12,356 nucleotides of DNA from Candidatus Bathyarchaeota archaeon (lineage in GTDB: Archaea > Thermoproteota > Bathyarchaeia > TCS64), in assembly GCA_030669135.1 (NCBI GenBank), contig DAOVEE010000036.1:1-12356 (forward strand), in the 5' to 3' direction. Position 1 is the first letter of the stretch. Each line of letters opens with the position of its first letter. The notes beneath the pieces are model-generated. The model was not told where the DNA came from and made no database searches. It was given only the letters and a program-made list of their open reading frames with translations. Below, piece by piece: positions 1 through 6,142 of the stretch. Position numbers and translations under genes: made by a program.

Positions 1-356
1 TCGGGTTCTTCGAGTTTTATCTCCCAGCGGCTGTTCCTGCCGTTCCTTATCCAGGTGCCGCCCAACCCTCTCATCGTATCGTTGATGGGCCCCCACATGT
101 CCCCTAGGAACTTCTTTGGACTCACCATCGCGGTTCCCTCGCTCTGCTCGACGTCTACGAGCGCAAGGTCAACGCCAGTGGCTTCTAACCTAGCTCTAAA
201 ATCAACCTCCTGGGGAGGCCATACTTCGCCCTCGGCTTCCACCTCTTCAGCGTGCACCACGACAGGCGCCTTCTTCCCGACGGATATCACTATCCCTATC
301 TTTGAGCCGCAGTCGGGGCACGTGATCCACGTGACATTGTTTTTCTTTGCGCTCAT
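1..356 (-). CDS. Hypothetical protein with N-terminal CxxC motif (3' end outside window)
   Basis: The reading frame is open on the minus strand from an ATG at 356 to the window edge, giving 118 residues without a stop. Near the N-terminus is a Cys-Pro-Asp-Cys pair (C13, C16) typical of half a zinc ribbon; no second pair is visible in the sequenced part. The middle is acidic. The end (about residues 83-112) has a Trp/Gly pattern, GDMWGPIN then LGGTWIR then SRWEI, that looks like a compact conserved domain I cannot name. The ATG has an AT-rich stretch (381-388) about 25-30 bases upstream, suitable as an archaeal promoter with a very short leader. It is divergent from the MFS gene. A nucleic-acid-binding role would fit a zinc knuckle but is only a guess. 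Confidence 0.75.
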   Translation of the reverse strand, partial: MSAKKNNVTWITCPDCGSKIGIVISVGKKAPVVVHAEEVEAEGEVWPPQEVDFRARLEATGVDLALVDVEQSEGTAMVSPKKFLGDMWGPINDTMRGLGGTWIRNGRNSRWEIKLEEP

Positions 357-406
357 GTCTGTATTGTCTATTGTTGGGTGATTAAAAAAATGCGCGTCTG
401 TGGTTA

Positions 407-416
407 ACTTTATAGC
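407..416 (+). promoter_or_regulatory. Probable TATA box of the MFS gene
   Basis: ACTTTATAGC lies 40-50 bases before the ATG at 456. Transcription would start near 437, leaving a leader of about 20 bases. A GGTG at 446-449, six bases before the ATG, could act as a weak ribosome binding site. Assigned by eye. Confidence 0.45.
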
Positions 417-455
417 CGGGTGAGTGTCATGGGTGATATTTCGTCGGTGTAAAGT

Positions 456-1664
456 ATGCAGACGGTCCGAGAGATATTCAGCTTCATGAAGGGTAACGTC
501 CTCGTGATGACGGTCTGCGAGTGCGTCTGGAGGGCGAGCATCGACATCATATGGCCTTTCCTGCCCCTCTACGTCCTCCACCTCGGCGGGAGCTATGAGA
601 CCATCGGACTCATCATGGCGGGGGGGAACTTGGCCAGCATGATACTGTACCCCCTAGGGGGGTACATAGCGGACTACCAGGGCCGCATCAAGCTCATCGC
701 CTACATGACTTTCATATACGGGGCCTCTTTCCTAATCCCTGCTTTCACCAACTCTTGGCAGTGGCTCGCGGTGGGCATGTTCGTGCAGAGCCTGGTCACC
801 TTCTACTTCCCGGCCCGTCAGGCGTTGATTGCCGACAGCATCCCGCCGGAAAAGAGGGGGATAGGTTTCGCCGCGACCGTAGCCATACCCAGCGCCTTTG
901 GCATAGCCGCACCCGTCATCGGGGGATGGTTAATATATAACATCGGCATCAGCCGGGCGATGCATGGACTCTATTTCATGGGGTTCTGGATAGCCTCCGT
1001 CATTGCGTTGTTCAGGTTGAGGTACTTGAAGGAGACGGTGGAGAACCCCAAGAGGCTTGACCTTAGCCTCTCAACGCTTCCCGGATTGTTGATGGAGGCC
1101 TACCGAAGCGTGTTCAGCGTCATGAAGGAGGCTCCAAGGCGGCTTTACATGCTGTCGCTGCTGGTATCCTCTAGCGTGCTGTTCGCGTCCATAGCCAGCT
1201 CCTTCTGGGTGGTGAGGGCCACCGAGATCATCGGGCTCAGCGTGCAGCAGTGGGGTAACGTCATGCTCGTCTCCGGCGTCGTGAGCGTCGTACTCGGCAT
1301 CCCTGCCGGCAGCATAGTAGACAGGTATAGCAAGAAGATGATAGTGGGCATATGCATGATCTTGGGCTCGGCTCAGTGCTACCTCTATCTCAGATGCGAG
1401 ACGTATCTGCACGTCGTCCTCCTCGCCGTCGTCACCACGCTCACCAACGCCTTCATGAACCCAAGCTTCCAGAGCCTCTTCGCTGACATGACTCCCCGTG
1501 AGAAACGTGGCAGAGTGCTAGCTTCCATAGGAGGCGGCGGGATATGGCTGATGAGAGGCGCCTGGGGAAGCGGCGTGCTAGGGAAGACGATGCAGACCCT
1601 GGGCATGTTACTGAGCGGCTACATATACAGGTATAACCCATCCTATCCTTGGCCCTGCTGGTGA
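456..1664 (+). CDS. MFS transporter, C-terminal helix lost by a frameshift
   Basis: This is a multi-pass membrane transporter of the major facilitator superfamily; the substrate cannot be read from the sequence. Motif A (GGYIADYQGR, residues 68-77) lies between the second and third helices, and its counterpart in the second half is GSIVDRYSKK. A charged loop ADMTPREKRGR precedes the last pair of helices. The protein has 402 residues and stops right after YNPSYPWPCW, where the last transmembrane helix should begin. That helix is encoded in another frame immediately downstream (separate entry), so one base appears to be missing near 1650-1655. Without the helix the transporter would have an odd topology and probably not work, unless the frameshift is a sequencing error. 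The start is the first in-frame ATG behind a TATA-like box. Confidence 0.85.
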   Translation: MQTVREIFSFMKGNVLVMTVCECVWRASIDIIWPFLPLYVLHLGGSYETIGLIMAGGNLASMILYPLGGYIADYQGRIKLIAYMTFIYGASFLIPAFTNSWQWLAVGMFVQSLVTFYFPARQALIADSIPPEKRGIGFAATVAIPSAFGIAAPVIGGWLIYNIGISRAMHGLYFMGFWIASVIALFRLRYLKETVENPKRLDLSLSTLPGLLMEAYRSVFSVMKEAPRRLYMLSLLVSSSVLFASIASSFWVVRATEIIGLSVQQWGNVMLVSGVVSVVLGIPAGSIVDRYSKKMIVGICMILGSAQCYLYLRCETYLHVVLLAVVTTLTNAFMNPSFQSLFADMTPREKRGRVLASIGGGGIWLMRGAWGSGVLGKTMQTLGMLLSGYIYRYNPSYPWPCW

Positions 1665-1717
1665 TAGGAGTACTCTTCATTCTACTGGTAGATGAGCCCA
1701 AAGTGGCCGAGATATGA
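1652..1717 (+). other. Out-of-frame last transmembrane helix of the MFS gene
   Basis: From 1652, one frame away from the MFS reading frame, the DNA encodes ALLVIGVLFILLVDEP followed by KVAEI and a TGA at 1715-1717. This is a hydrophobic helix with a charged cytosolic tail, exactly what an MFS protein should have after YNPSYPW. Adding one base (for example a third G after TGG at 1650-1652) would join the two parts into a protein of about 419 residues. No slippery heptamer is visible at the junction, so programmed frameshifting is unlikely; a mutation or an assembly error is the simpler reading. Confidence 0.8.
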
Positions 1718-1757
1718 TTTAAGCGACGTTATTGGCTCGGTGATTCATTGAGCGGCG

Positions 1758-1789
1758 TTTATAGATAGATTACGATAAAGACTATTATA
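1758..1789 (+). promoter_or_regulatory. Probable promoter of the zinc-finger gene
   Basis: Two TATA-like boxes occur, TTTATAGA at 1758-1765 and ATTATA at 1784-1789. The second would start transcription near 1813, a few bases before the GTG/TTG start codons. An 8-bp palindrome, CACCGGTG (1808-1815), covers that point and could be a regulator site, though 8 bp can occur by chance. Confidence 0.35.
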
Positions 1790-1826
1790 GCCACAGACAC
1801 CACATTTCACCGGTGTTGTGGCCCTA

Positions 1827-1997
1827 TTGAGCACACAGACGACCGAGTATAAATGCCCTTACTGTGACCGTAAATCGGCCAGCCCCGGCGGAGTACGTTT
1901 TCACGTGAAGCTCACGCACCCAGAGCGGCTGGAAGAGTTCAACGAGAAATACTACCCCGAGATGGAGGCAAAGTTCAAGGCGTCCTTCCAGGAATAA
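1827..1997 (+). CDS. Small C2H2 zinc-finger protein
   Basis: This 56-residue protein contains a single classical C2H2 zinc finger: C10-x2-C13-x12-H26-x4-H31. An acidic, aromatic-rich tail follows (ERLEEFNEKYYPEM onward) that is probably helical. Single-finger proteins of this size are known in archaea and their viruses and are presumed to bind DNA or act as regulators; here the role is unknown. There is no ATG at the start. TTG at 1827 is chosen because a GGTG lies 11 bases before it, but GTG at 1818 (59 residues) is equally possible. Lysines and codons ending in G or C match the neighbouring genes, and the minus strand in this interval has no better frame. It stands alone between the MFS gene and the hydrolase operon. 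Confidence 0.8.
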   Translation: MSTQTTEYKCPYCDRKSASPGGVRFHVKLTHPERLEEFNEKYYPEMEAKFKASFQE

Positions 1998-2099
1998 GAA
2001 GACCAACTACTCAGTCCACCCTTTTCTTTGAAGCATTGAACATGAGGCCCTTGTATACCTTCCTAGGATAGGTGGATGGATGTCTGGGTAAAGGCGAAC

Positions 2100-2107
2100 C
2101 TTATAAA
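2100..2107 (+). promoter_or_regulatory. TATA box of the hydrolase-NucS operon
   Basis: CTTATAAA is a strong archaeal TATA match. It places transcription start near 2130, about eight bases before the ATG at 2138. This argues against an upstream in-frame ATG at 2072, which lies before the box. Confidence 0.65.
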
Positions 2108-2137
2108 ACCTCGAAAGGTATTGCCTTGTTTGATTGT

Positions 2138-2860
2138 ATGAAGATAACTAACCGTGTTTACCTCGTGGGAGGAGACGACTTCGGCTACTCGGCGCCGGGA
2201 GACTGCAACGTCTACCTCATAGACGGGGGAACCGACCTAGCCCTCGTTGACACGGGAGGAGGGAACGGAGAGAAGGACATCATTTCGAACGTTAAGAAAA
2301 TGGGATTCGACCCTAAGACGATCACAACGGCCTTCAACACTCACTGCCACTTCGACCACGTGGGAGGAAACCACGAGATCAAGAAGATGACGGGCTGCAG
2401 AATCGTGGCGCACGAGGCTGACAGAGAAAGCATCGAGGAACGCGGAGAACTAATGCTCTACGACATGGCCCTGGAGCGTGGCCTAGAGTTCCAAGCCTCC
2501 AAGGTGGACGCGGAGCTAAGAGATGGGGACACCTATCAAGTCGGCGACGTGACGCTGGAGGTGATCCACACGCCCGGCCACACCCCTGGCTGCATGTGCC
2601 TCCTCATGGAGGAGGACAGGCGTAAGAGCATCTTCTGCGGCGACACCGCCGGGGCCAACGGCAGGCTGGGCTTCATCAACGGCCCCGGGTTCAGCCTCGA
2701 AGCCTGGAAGGCTTCCATAAAGAGGCTCATCTCATACGAGCCGGACAGGCTCTACCCCGGGCACAACACTTTCCTCATGGACTACACCACCGATCACCTG
2801 AAGGTCTACGACCAGAAGATGAACGCGGCGTGGACGACGATAGTGACAAGCGTAGGCTAG
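2138..2860 (+). CDS. Metallo-beta-lactamase-fold hydrolase
   Basis: This 240-residue cytosolic enzyme has the full metal-binding set of the metallo-beta-lactamase fold. H69-C-H71-F-D73-H74 is the HxHxDH motif, H148 sits in HTPGHTPG, D169 in FCGDTAG and H209 in LYPGHN. This pattern fits glyoxalase II-like thioesterases and related Zn hydrolases; the substrate cannot be told from the motifs. The frame extends 22 codons upstream to 2072, but that part spans the TATA box and does not resemble the family's N-terminus, so the ATG at 2138 (MKITNRVYLV) is chosen. Its TAG stop is four bases before the nucS start, so the two are probably co-transcribed. Whether the hydrolase has any link to DNA repair is unknown. 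Confidence 0.88.
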   Translation: MKITNRVYLVGGDDFGYSAPGDCNVYLIDGGTDLALVDTGGGNGEKDIISNVKKMGFDPKTITTAFNTHCHFDHVGGNHEIKKMTGCRIVAHEADRESIEERGELMLYDMALERGLEFQASKVDAELRDGDTYQVGDVTLEVIHTPGHTPGCMCLLMEEDRRKSIFCGDTAGANGRLGFINGPGFSLEAWKASIKRLISYEPDRLYPGHNTFLMDYTTDHLKVYDQKMNAAWTTIVTSVG

Positions 2861-2864
2861 AGCA

Positions 2865-3644
2865 GTGGAGCACCCCCAGAGACAGATAGTGCTGGAGAAC
2901 CCCTCGCTCAGAGAGGCGGGGAAGGCCGTGAAGACAGGCATCTCCAGGCACAGGACCGTCATAATCGCTGGGATGTGCCGCGTCGACTACGAGGGCAGGG
3001 CGAGCAGCAAGCTGGAGCCCGGTGAACGCGTGGTCCTATTCAAGCCCGACGGCTCCGCCCTCGTCCACAGGCCCAAAGACTATTCCCCCGTCAACTGGCA
3101 GCCCGCCGGCTCCCTCTTCCGGACGAGGGTGAACGAGGACGGCCTAATCGTCCGGGTTTACAGGCGCAAGGAGCATGAAACCATGGAGGTCACGTTCACG
3201 GATGTGGCGTTGGTCGCGGTCCTCGATCTCGTTGACGCCGGGGAGTTCAGCCTATACGCCTCGGAGAAGGACATGCAGGAGGCCATACTCTACAGGCCCG
3301 AGCTGCTGGAGGAGGGGTTCAGACCCATCGCCAAGGAGATGCCTGTGGACCCGGGTTTCATCGACATCATAGGGGTCGACAAGGAGAACAGGCTCACCGT
3401 CGTGGAGATAAAACGCGTGAAAGCCGGCAAGGACGCGGTGAACCAGCTCAAGAAGTATATGGACGTAATTGACATGGACGAGGGCAGGCCGGTGAGGGCG
3501 ATACTGGTGGCCCCGGAGCTCGCCAAGGGAGCCGAGAGGCTGCTGAAGAGCTACGGGTACGAGTACAGGCAGCTGTCGCCGCAGACGTGCTCAGAGGCGT
3601 TGAAGGAGAAGAAAGGCAGGCCTCTGACCGCCTTCTTCCAGTGA
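2865..3644 (+). CDS. nucS: Mismatch-specific endonuclease NucS/EndoMS
   Basis: NucS (EndoMS) cuts both strands at mismatched bases and works with the PCNA sliding clamp in archaea and actinobacteria. At 259 residues it is close to the roughly 250 of Pyrococcus NucS. The N-terminal DNA-binding domain holds CRVDYEGRASSKL (38-50), the KPDGSALVH strand (60-68) and PVNWQP (75-80). The nuclease domain has the PD-(D/E)XK residues D167 (FIDIIGVD), E181 and K183 (VVEIKR), followed by Q194. The last residues, GRPLTAFFQ, resemble a PCNA-interacting peptide (Leu-x-x-Phe-Phe) with the leading Gln missing. The start is a GTG with no clear ribosome site, so translation may be coupled to the hydrolase gene. 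It converges on kbl with a five-base gap. Confidence 0.93.
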   Translation: MEHPQRQIVLENPSLREAGKAVKTGISRHRTVIIAGMCRVDYEGRASSKLEPGERVVLFKPDGSALVHRPKDYSPVNWQPAGSLFRTRVNEDGLIVRVYRRKEHETMEVTFTDVALVAVLDLVDAGEFSLYASEKDMQEAILYRPELLEEGFRPIAKEMPVDPGFIDIIGVDKENRLTVVEIKRVKAGKDAVNQLKKYMDVIDMDEGRPVRAILVAPELAKGAERLLKSYGYEYRQLSPQTCSEALKEKKGRPLTAFFQ

Positions 3645-3649
3645 AAAAG

Positions 3650-4846
3650 TCACTCTATGATGTCTAGGTCCTTGCCTATCGTCTCCATCTTCTCGATGAC
3701 GGAGTCCAGCTGCTCCGTCGTGAGCTTGGCGTGCATCTGGACCCTGATCCTGGCCAGGTCACGAGCCACCATCGGGAACACTATGGGAACCACGAAGACC
3801 CCGTCCTCATAGAGCCTGTCGGCTAGGGCCTTGGCTTTGTGGCTCTCCCCCACGATTATAGGTATGATTGGGGTCTGGCTGTTACCTGTGTTGAAGCCCA
3901 GCTCTTGGGCCGCCTTCTTGAAGTAGTTAGTGTTTCTCCAGAGGTTCTTGACTTGCTGGGGCTCGGTCTCCAGCACGTCGATGGCTGCGATGGTGGCCGC
4001 CGCCACGGCGGGCGGGTGGCTGCTGCTGAGAAGCCATGTACGGCTCTTGTTCCACGCGAACTTGACCAGGGCGTCGCTGCCGGAGATGTGGCCGCCTATG
4101 GTGCCGTACGCCTTGCTGAATGTGCCCATCTCGACGTGGACCTCTTTATGGGTCAGGCCGAAGTGGCTTACGATGCCTCTGCCGCCGTCGCCGAGGACGC
4201 CTTCACCGTGGGCGTCGTCCACGTAGATCATGGCTCCGTGCTCCGCGCCTAGCTTGGCCACCTCGTCCAGGGGGGCCATGTCTCCGTCCATGCTGAACAC
4301 GCCGTCGGTAATGACGAGTATACGCCTGTACTCTGGGCTGTGCTTCTCGGCTTCGTCTAGGACCTCGGCCAGGTGCTCGGTGTCGTTGTGCCTGTAGACT
4401 GCGCGGTCGGCCCTGGAGAGCCTGACGCCGTCGATGATGCTGCCGTGGTTAAGCTCGTCGCTGACTATGATGTCCTCTTTTCCGACGAGCTGCGGGATCA
4501 GGCCGCTGTTGGCCATGAAGCCGGTTGGGTACGTTAGGGACGCCTCGGCCTTCTTGAATTTGGCGAGCCGCCTCTCCAGCTCCATGTGCAGGTCCATGGT
4601 GCCCGAGATGGCTCTAACCGCCCCTGAGCCCACGCCGTACTTCTCCACGGCGTCGATGGCCGCCTGCTTCAGCTTGGGGTGGGTCGTCAGCCCCAGATAG
4701 TTGTTAGAGCACAGTATGATGACCTCTCGGCCGTCGACTACGCTCACGGGCTCGCTGGGTCCCTGAACCTCTTTGAGCCTCCAGTCGAGGGCCTTCTCCA
4801 CCAGTTCTTTGTACTCTTTCCCGAGAAATGCTGTTGGGTCTCTCAT
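3650..4846 (-). CDS. kbl: 2-amino-3-ketobutyrate CoA ligase (glycine C-acetyltransferase)
   Basis: This PLP enzyme of the alpha-oxoamine synthase family cleaves 2-amino-3-ketobutyrate with CoA to glycine and acetyl-CoA. Its 398 residues match the family length. LCSNNYLGL (45-53) opens the fold, H134 in ELNHGS would stack on PLP, D210-DAHG is the cofactor-binding motif, and K245 in GTFSKAYG forms the Schiff base. PPAVAAA (278-284) and the C-terminal RIRVQMHAKLT (366-376) also match. The neighbouring, divergent tdh supplies its substrate, which favours KBL over 8-amino-7-oxononanoate synthase or another family member. A weak TATA-like TTAAAG lies 35-40 bases upstream (4881-4886). A TGAGACGA half-site at 4861-4868 falls near the expected transcription start. 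Confidence 0.92.
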   Translation of the reverse strand: MRDPTAFLGKEYKELVEKALDWRLKEVQGPSEPVSVVDGREVIILCSNNYLGLTTHPKLKQAAIDAVEKYGVGSGAVRAISGTMDLHMELERRLAKFKKAEASLTYPTGFMANSGLIPQLVGKEDIIVSDELNHGSIIDGVRLSRADRAVYRHNDTEHLAEVLDEAEKHSPEYRRILVITDGVFSMDGDMAPLDEVAKLGAEHGAMIYVDDAHGEGVLGDGGRGIVSHFGLTHKEVHVEMGTFSKAYGTIGGHISGSDALVKFAWNKSRTWLLSSSHPPAVAAATIAAIDVLETEPQQVKNLWRNTNYFKKAAQELGFNTGNSQTPIIPIIVGESHKAKALADRLYEDGVFVVPIVFPMVARDLARIRVQMHAKLTTEQLDSVIEKMETIGKDLDIIE

Positions 4847-5008
4847 CTTAGAACCTTCAATGAGACGAACGCTGATTACCCTTTAACGGTTTTCGATCAA
4901 ACCCTCTTTTGTCTCAGATATATGAGACAATAACCTGTTACGTTTGCCATTCAACAAGCTAAAGGGAAGGAAATAAGTACTCAGTGGCTGATTTTCTTTG
5001 AGTACTCA
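4847..5008. promoter_or_regulatory. Shared divergent promoter region of kbl and tdh
   Basis: This 162-base gap between two divergent genes of one pathway must hold both promoters. On the minus strand TTAAAG (4881-4886) is a candidate TATA box for kbl; on the plus strand GAAATAAGTAC (4970-4980) is one for tdh. A 22-bp inverted repeat (4909-4930) sits between them, a TGAGACGA half-site (4861-4868) lies near the kbl start, and a 12-base direct repeat (4976-4987, 5001-5012) covers the tdh start. The layout suggests joint control by a regulator, as an inference. Confidence 0.6.
4909..4930. repeat. 22-bp inverted repeat, copy 1 (kbl-tdh intergenic)
   Basis: Arms TTGTCTCA (4909-4916) and TGAGACAA (4923-4930) are perfect reverse complements around GATATA. 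Copies with the same arm sequence and spacing occur at 5988-6009 and 9055-9076. Between two divergent promoters, it could be an operator for a dimeric regulator of threonine breakdown. Confidence 0.75.
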
Positions 5009-5012
5009 ATGG
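4976..5012 (+). repeat. Direct repeat AGTACTCARTGG around the tdh start
   Basis: AGTACTCAGTGG (4976-4987) and AGTACTCAATGG (5001-5012) differ by one base and are 25 bases apart. The second copy contains the tdh ATG (5009-5011), and the first overlaps the candidate TATA box. They could be regulator half-sites on nearly the same DNA face or a small duplication. Confidence 0.5.
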
Positions 5013-5971
5013 GAGACAAAGGTAGCCGAGTTTTAATCACTGGCGCTCTCGGTCAGATAGGCTCAGAGTTGACACCCAGGCTTCGTGAGTTGTTCGGGAA
5101 GGAGAACGTCGTCGCCACAGACATCAGGCAACCCGCTGTGGATCAGGACGGACCCTTTGAGACCCTCGACGTCCTCAATGAGGGCGACATGCGGCGTCTG
5201 ATCAAGGAACACGACATCGACACCGTGTACCATCTAGCCGCGGTTCTGTCTGCCACAGGGGAGCAGAAACCGGACTTGGCGTGGAATATCAACATAGAGG
5301 GGCTCATGAACGTGCTTAACGCGGCTAAGGACATGAAACTCAGGGTGTTTCACCCGAGCTCCATCGCTGCCTTCGGGCCCGAGACCCCGAGGGTTTTGAC
5401 GCCGCAGGAGACCGTCATGAAGCCGAGGACGATGTACGGGATCACCAAGGTGGTGGGCGAGCTGCTGGGGAGCTACTACTTCGAGAAGCACGGCGTCGAC
5501 GTCAGGGGCGCCAGACTCCCGGGGATCATAAGCAACGTGGCGCCCCCGGGCGGGGGAACGACGGACTACGCCGTGGAGATCTTCTATGAGGCTATCAAAC
5601 ACCAGAGGTATACTTGCTTCCTCAGGGAGGACACCGTGCTGCCGATGATGTACATGCCAGACTGTCTTAAGGCGTTCGTAGCCCTCATGGACGCTCCTCT
5701 GTCCAGCCTTAAACATCATGGCGATTATAACCTTGCGGCGCTTAGCTTCAACCCCCGGGAGCTCGCGGCCGAGATCAAGAGGCACATCCCTGAGTTTGAG
5801 ATAGAGTATAAGCCTGATTACAGGCAAGCCATAGCGGACTCGTGGCCCAAGAGTATCGACGACTTGGCCTCAAGGGAGCAGTGGAGGTGGAACCCTGACT
5901 ACGATCTGCCGGCGATGGTTGAGGACATGATCAAGGTCCTTGGTGCAAGGCATAAAAAAGGCGGACTCTAG
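5009..5971 (+). CDS. tdh: L-threonine 3-dehydrogenase, SDR type
   Basis: This NAD-dependent enzyme oxidises L-threonine to 2-amino-3-ketobutyrate. It is the extended short-chain dehydrogenase type known from Thermoplasma and Flavobacterium, not the zinc-dependent type of Pyrococcus or E. coli. The Rossmann motif is G12-ALG15-QIG18, the catalytic pair is Y143-x3-K147 (MYGITK), and S117/S118 lie in HPSSIAAFG. The stretch PPGGGTTDYAVEIFYEA (179-195) and PMMYMPDCLKA (212-222) are hallmarks of this TDH group and separate it from sugar epimerases. Length is 320 residues, normal for the family. The ATG follows a TATA-like box by about 34 bases, so the leader is minimal. The divergent kbl uses its product. 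A copy of the inverted repeat starts 16 bases after the TAG stop. Confidence 0.93.
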   Translation: MGDKGSRVLITGALGQIGSELTPRLRELFGKENVVATDIRQPAVDQDGPFETLDVLNEGDMRRLIKEHDIDTVYHLAAVLSATGEQKPDLAWNINIEGLMNVLNAAKDMKLRVFHPSSIAAFGPETPRVLTPQETVMKPRTMYGITKVVGELLGSYYFEKHGVDVRGARLPGIISNVAPPGGGTTDYAVEIFYEAIKHQRYTCFLREDTVLPMMYMPDCLKAFVALMDAPLSSLKHHGDYNLAALSFNPRELAAEIKRHIPEFEIEYKPDYRQAIADSWPKSIDDLASREQWRWNPDYDLPAMVEDMIKVLGARHKKGGL

Positions 5972-5987
5972 ACCCAAAATCGGCATT

Positions 5988-6009
5988 TCGTCTCAGATTT
6001 ATGGGACGA
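5988..6009. repeat. 22-bp inverted repeat, copy 2 (after tdh)
   Basis: Arms TCGTCTCA (5988-5995) and TGGGACGA (6002-6009) surround GATTTA. The arms pair fully in RNA if one U-G pair is allowed, and flanking T/A at 5987 and 6010 extends the stem to nine pairs. A run of five T follows about eight bases later, so here it could act as the tdh transcription terminator. It has the same spacing and near-identical sequence to copy 1. Confidence 0.7.
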
Positions 6010-6076
6010 AGCCCCTGTTTTTGTGGCCCCAACCCCATGCGATGGCTCAATTAATAGTGGATACGCGTTTTGTCCG

Positions 6077-6129
6077 TGAGTAAGAGAGATCTTTTGTTAA
6101 TTTACTTAGGGGTATTGAGTAAGATCTTC
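6077..6129. repeat. Short direct repeat TGAGTAAGA in the tdh/dehydrogenase gap
   Basis: TGAGTAAGA occurs at 6077-6085 and 6116-6124; AGATCTT also recurs just after each. The repeat lies between the 3' ends of two convergent genes, so a promoter role is unlikely. It may be a leftover duplication. Confidence 0.35.
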
Positions 6130-6142
6130 TTCGAAACATGGG

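Noticed and set aside
1640..1664. Programmed ribosomal frameshift in the MFS gene
   Set aside because: No slippery heptamer or downstream stem is visible at the junction; a single-base deletion or read error is simpler.
2072..2137. 22-codon N-terminal extension of the hydrolase
   Set aside because: It spans the TATA box at 2100-2107 and has no family similarity; the ATG at 2138 lies at the right distance from the promoter.
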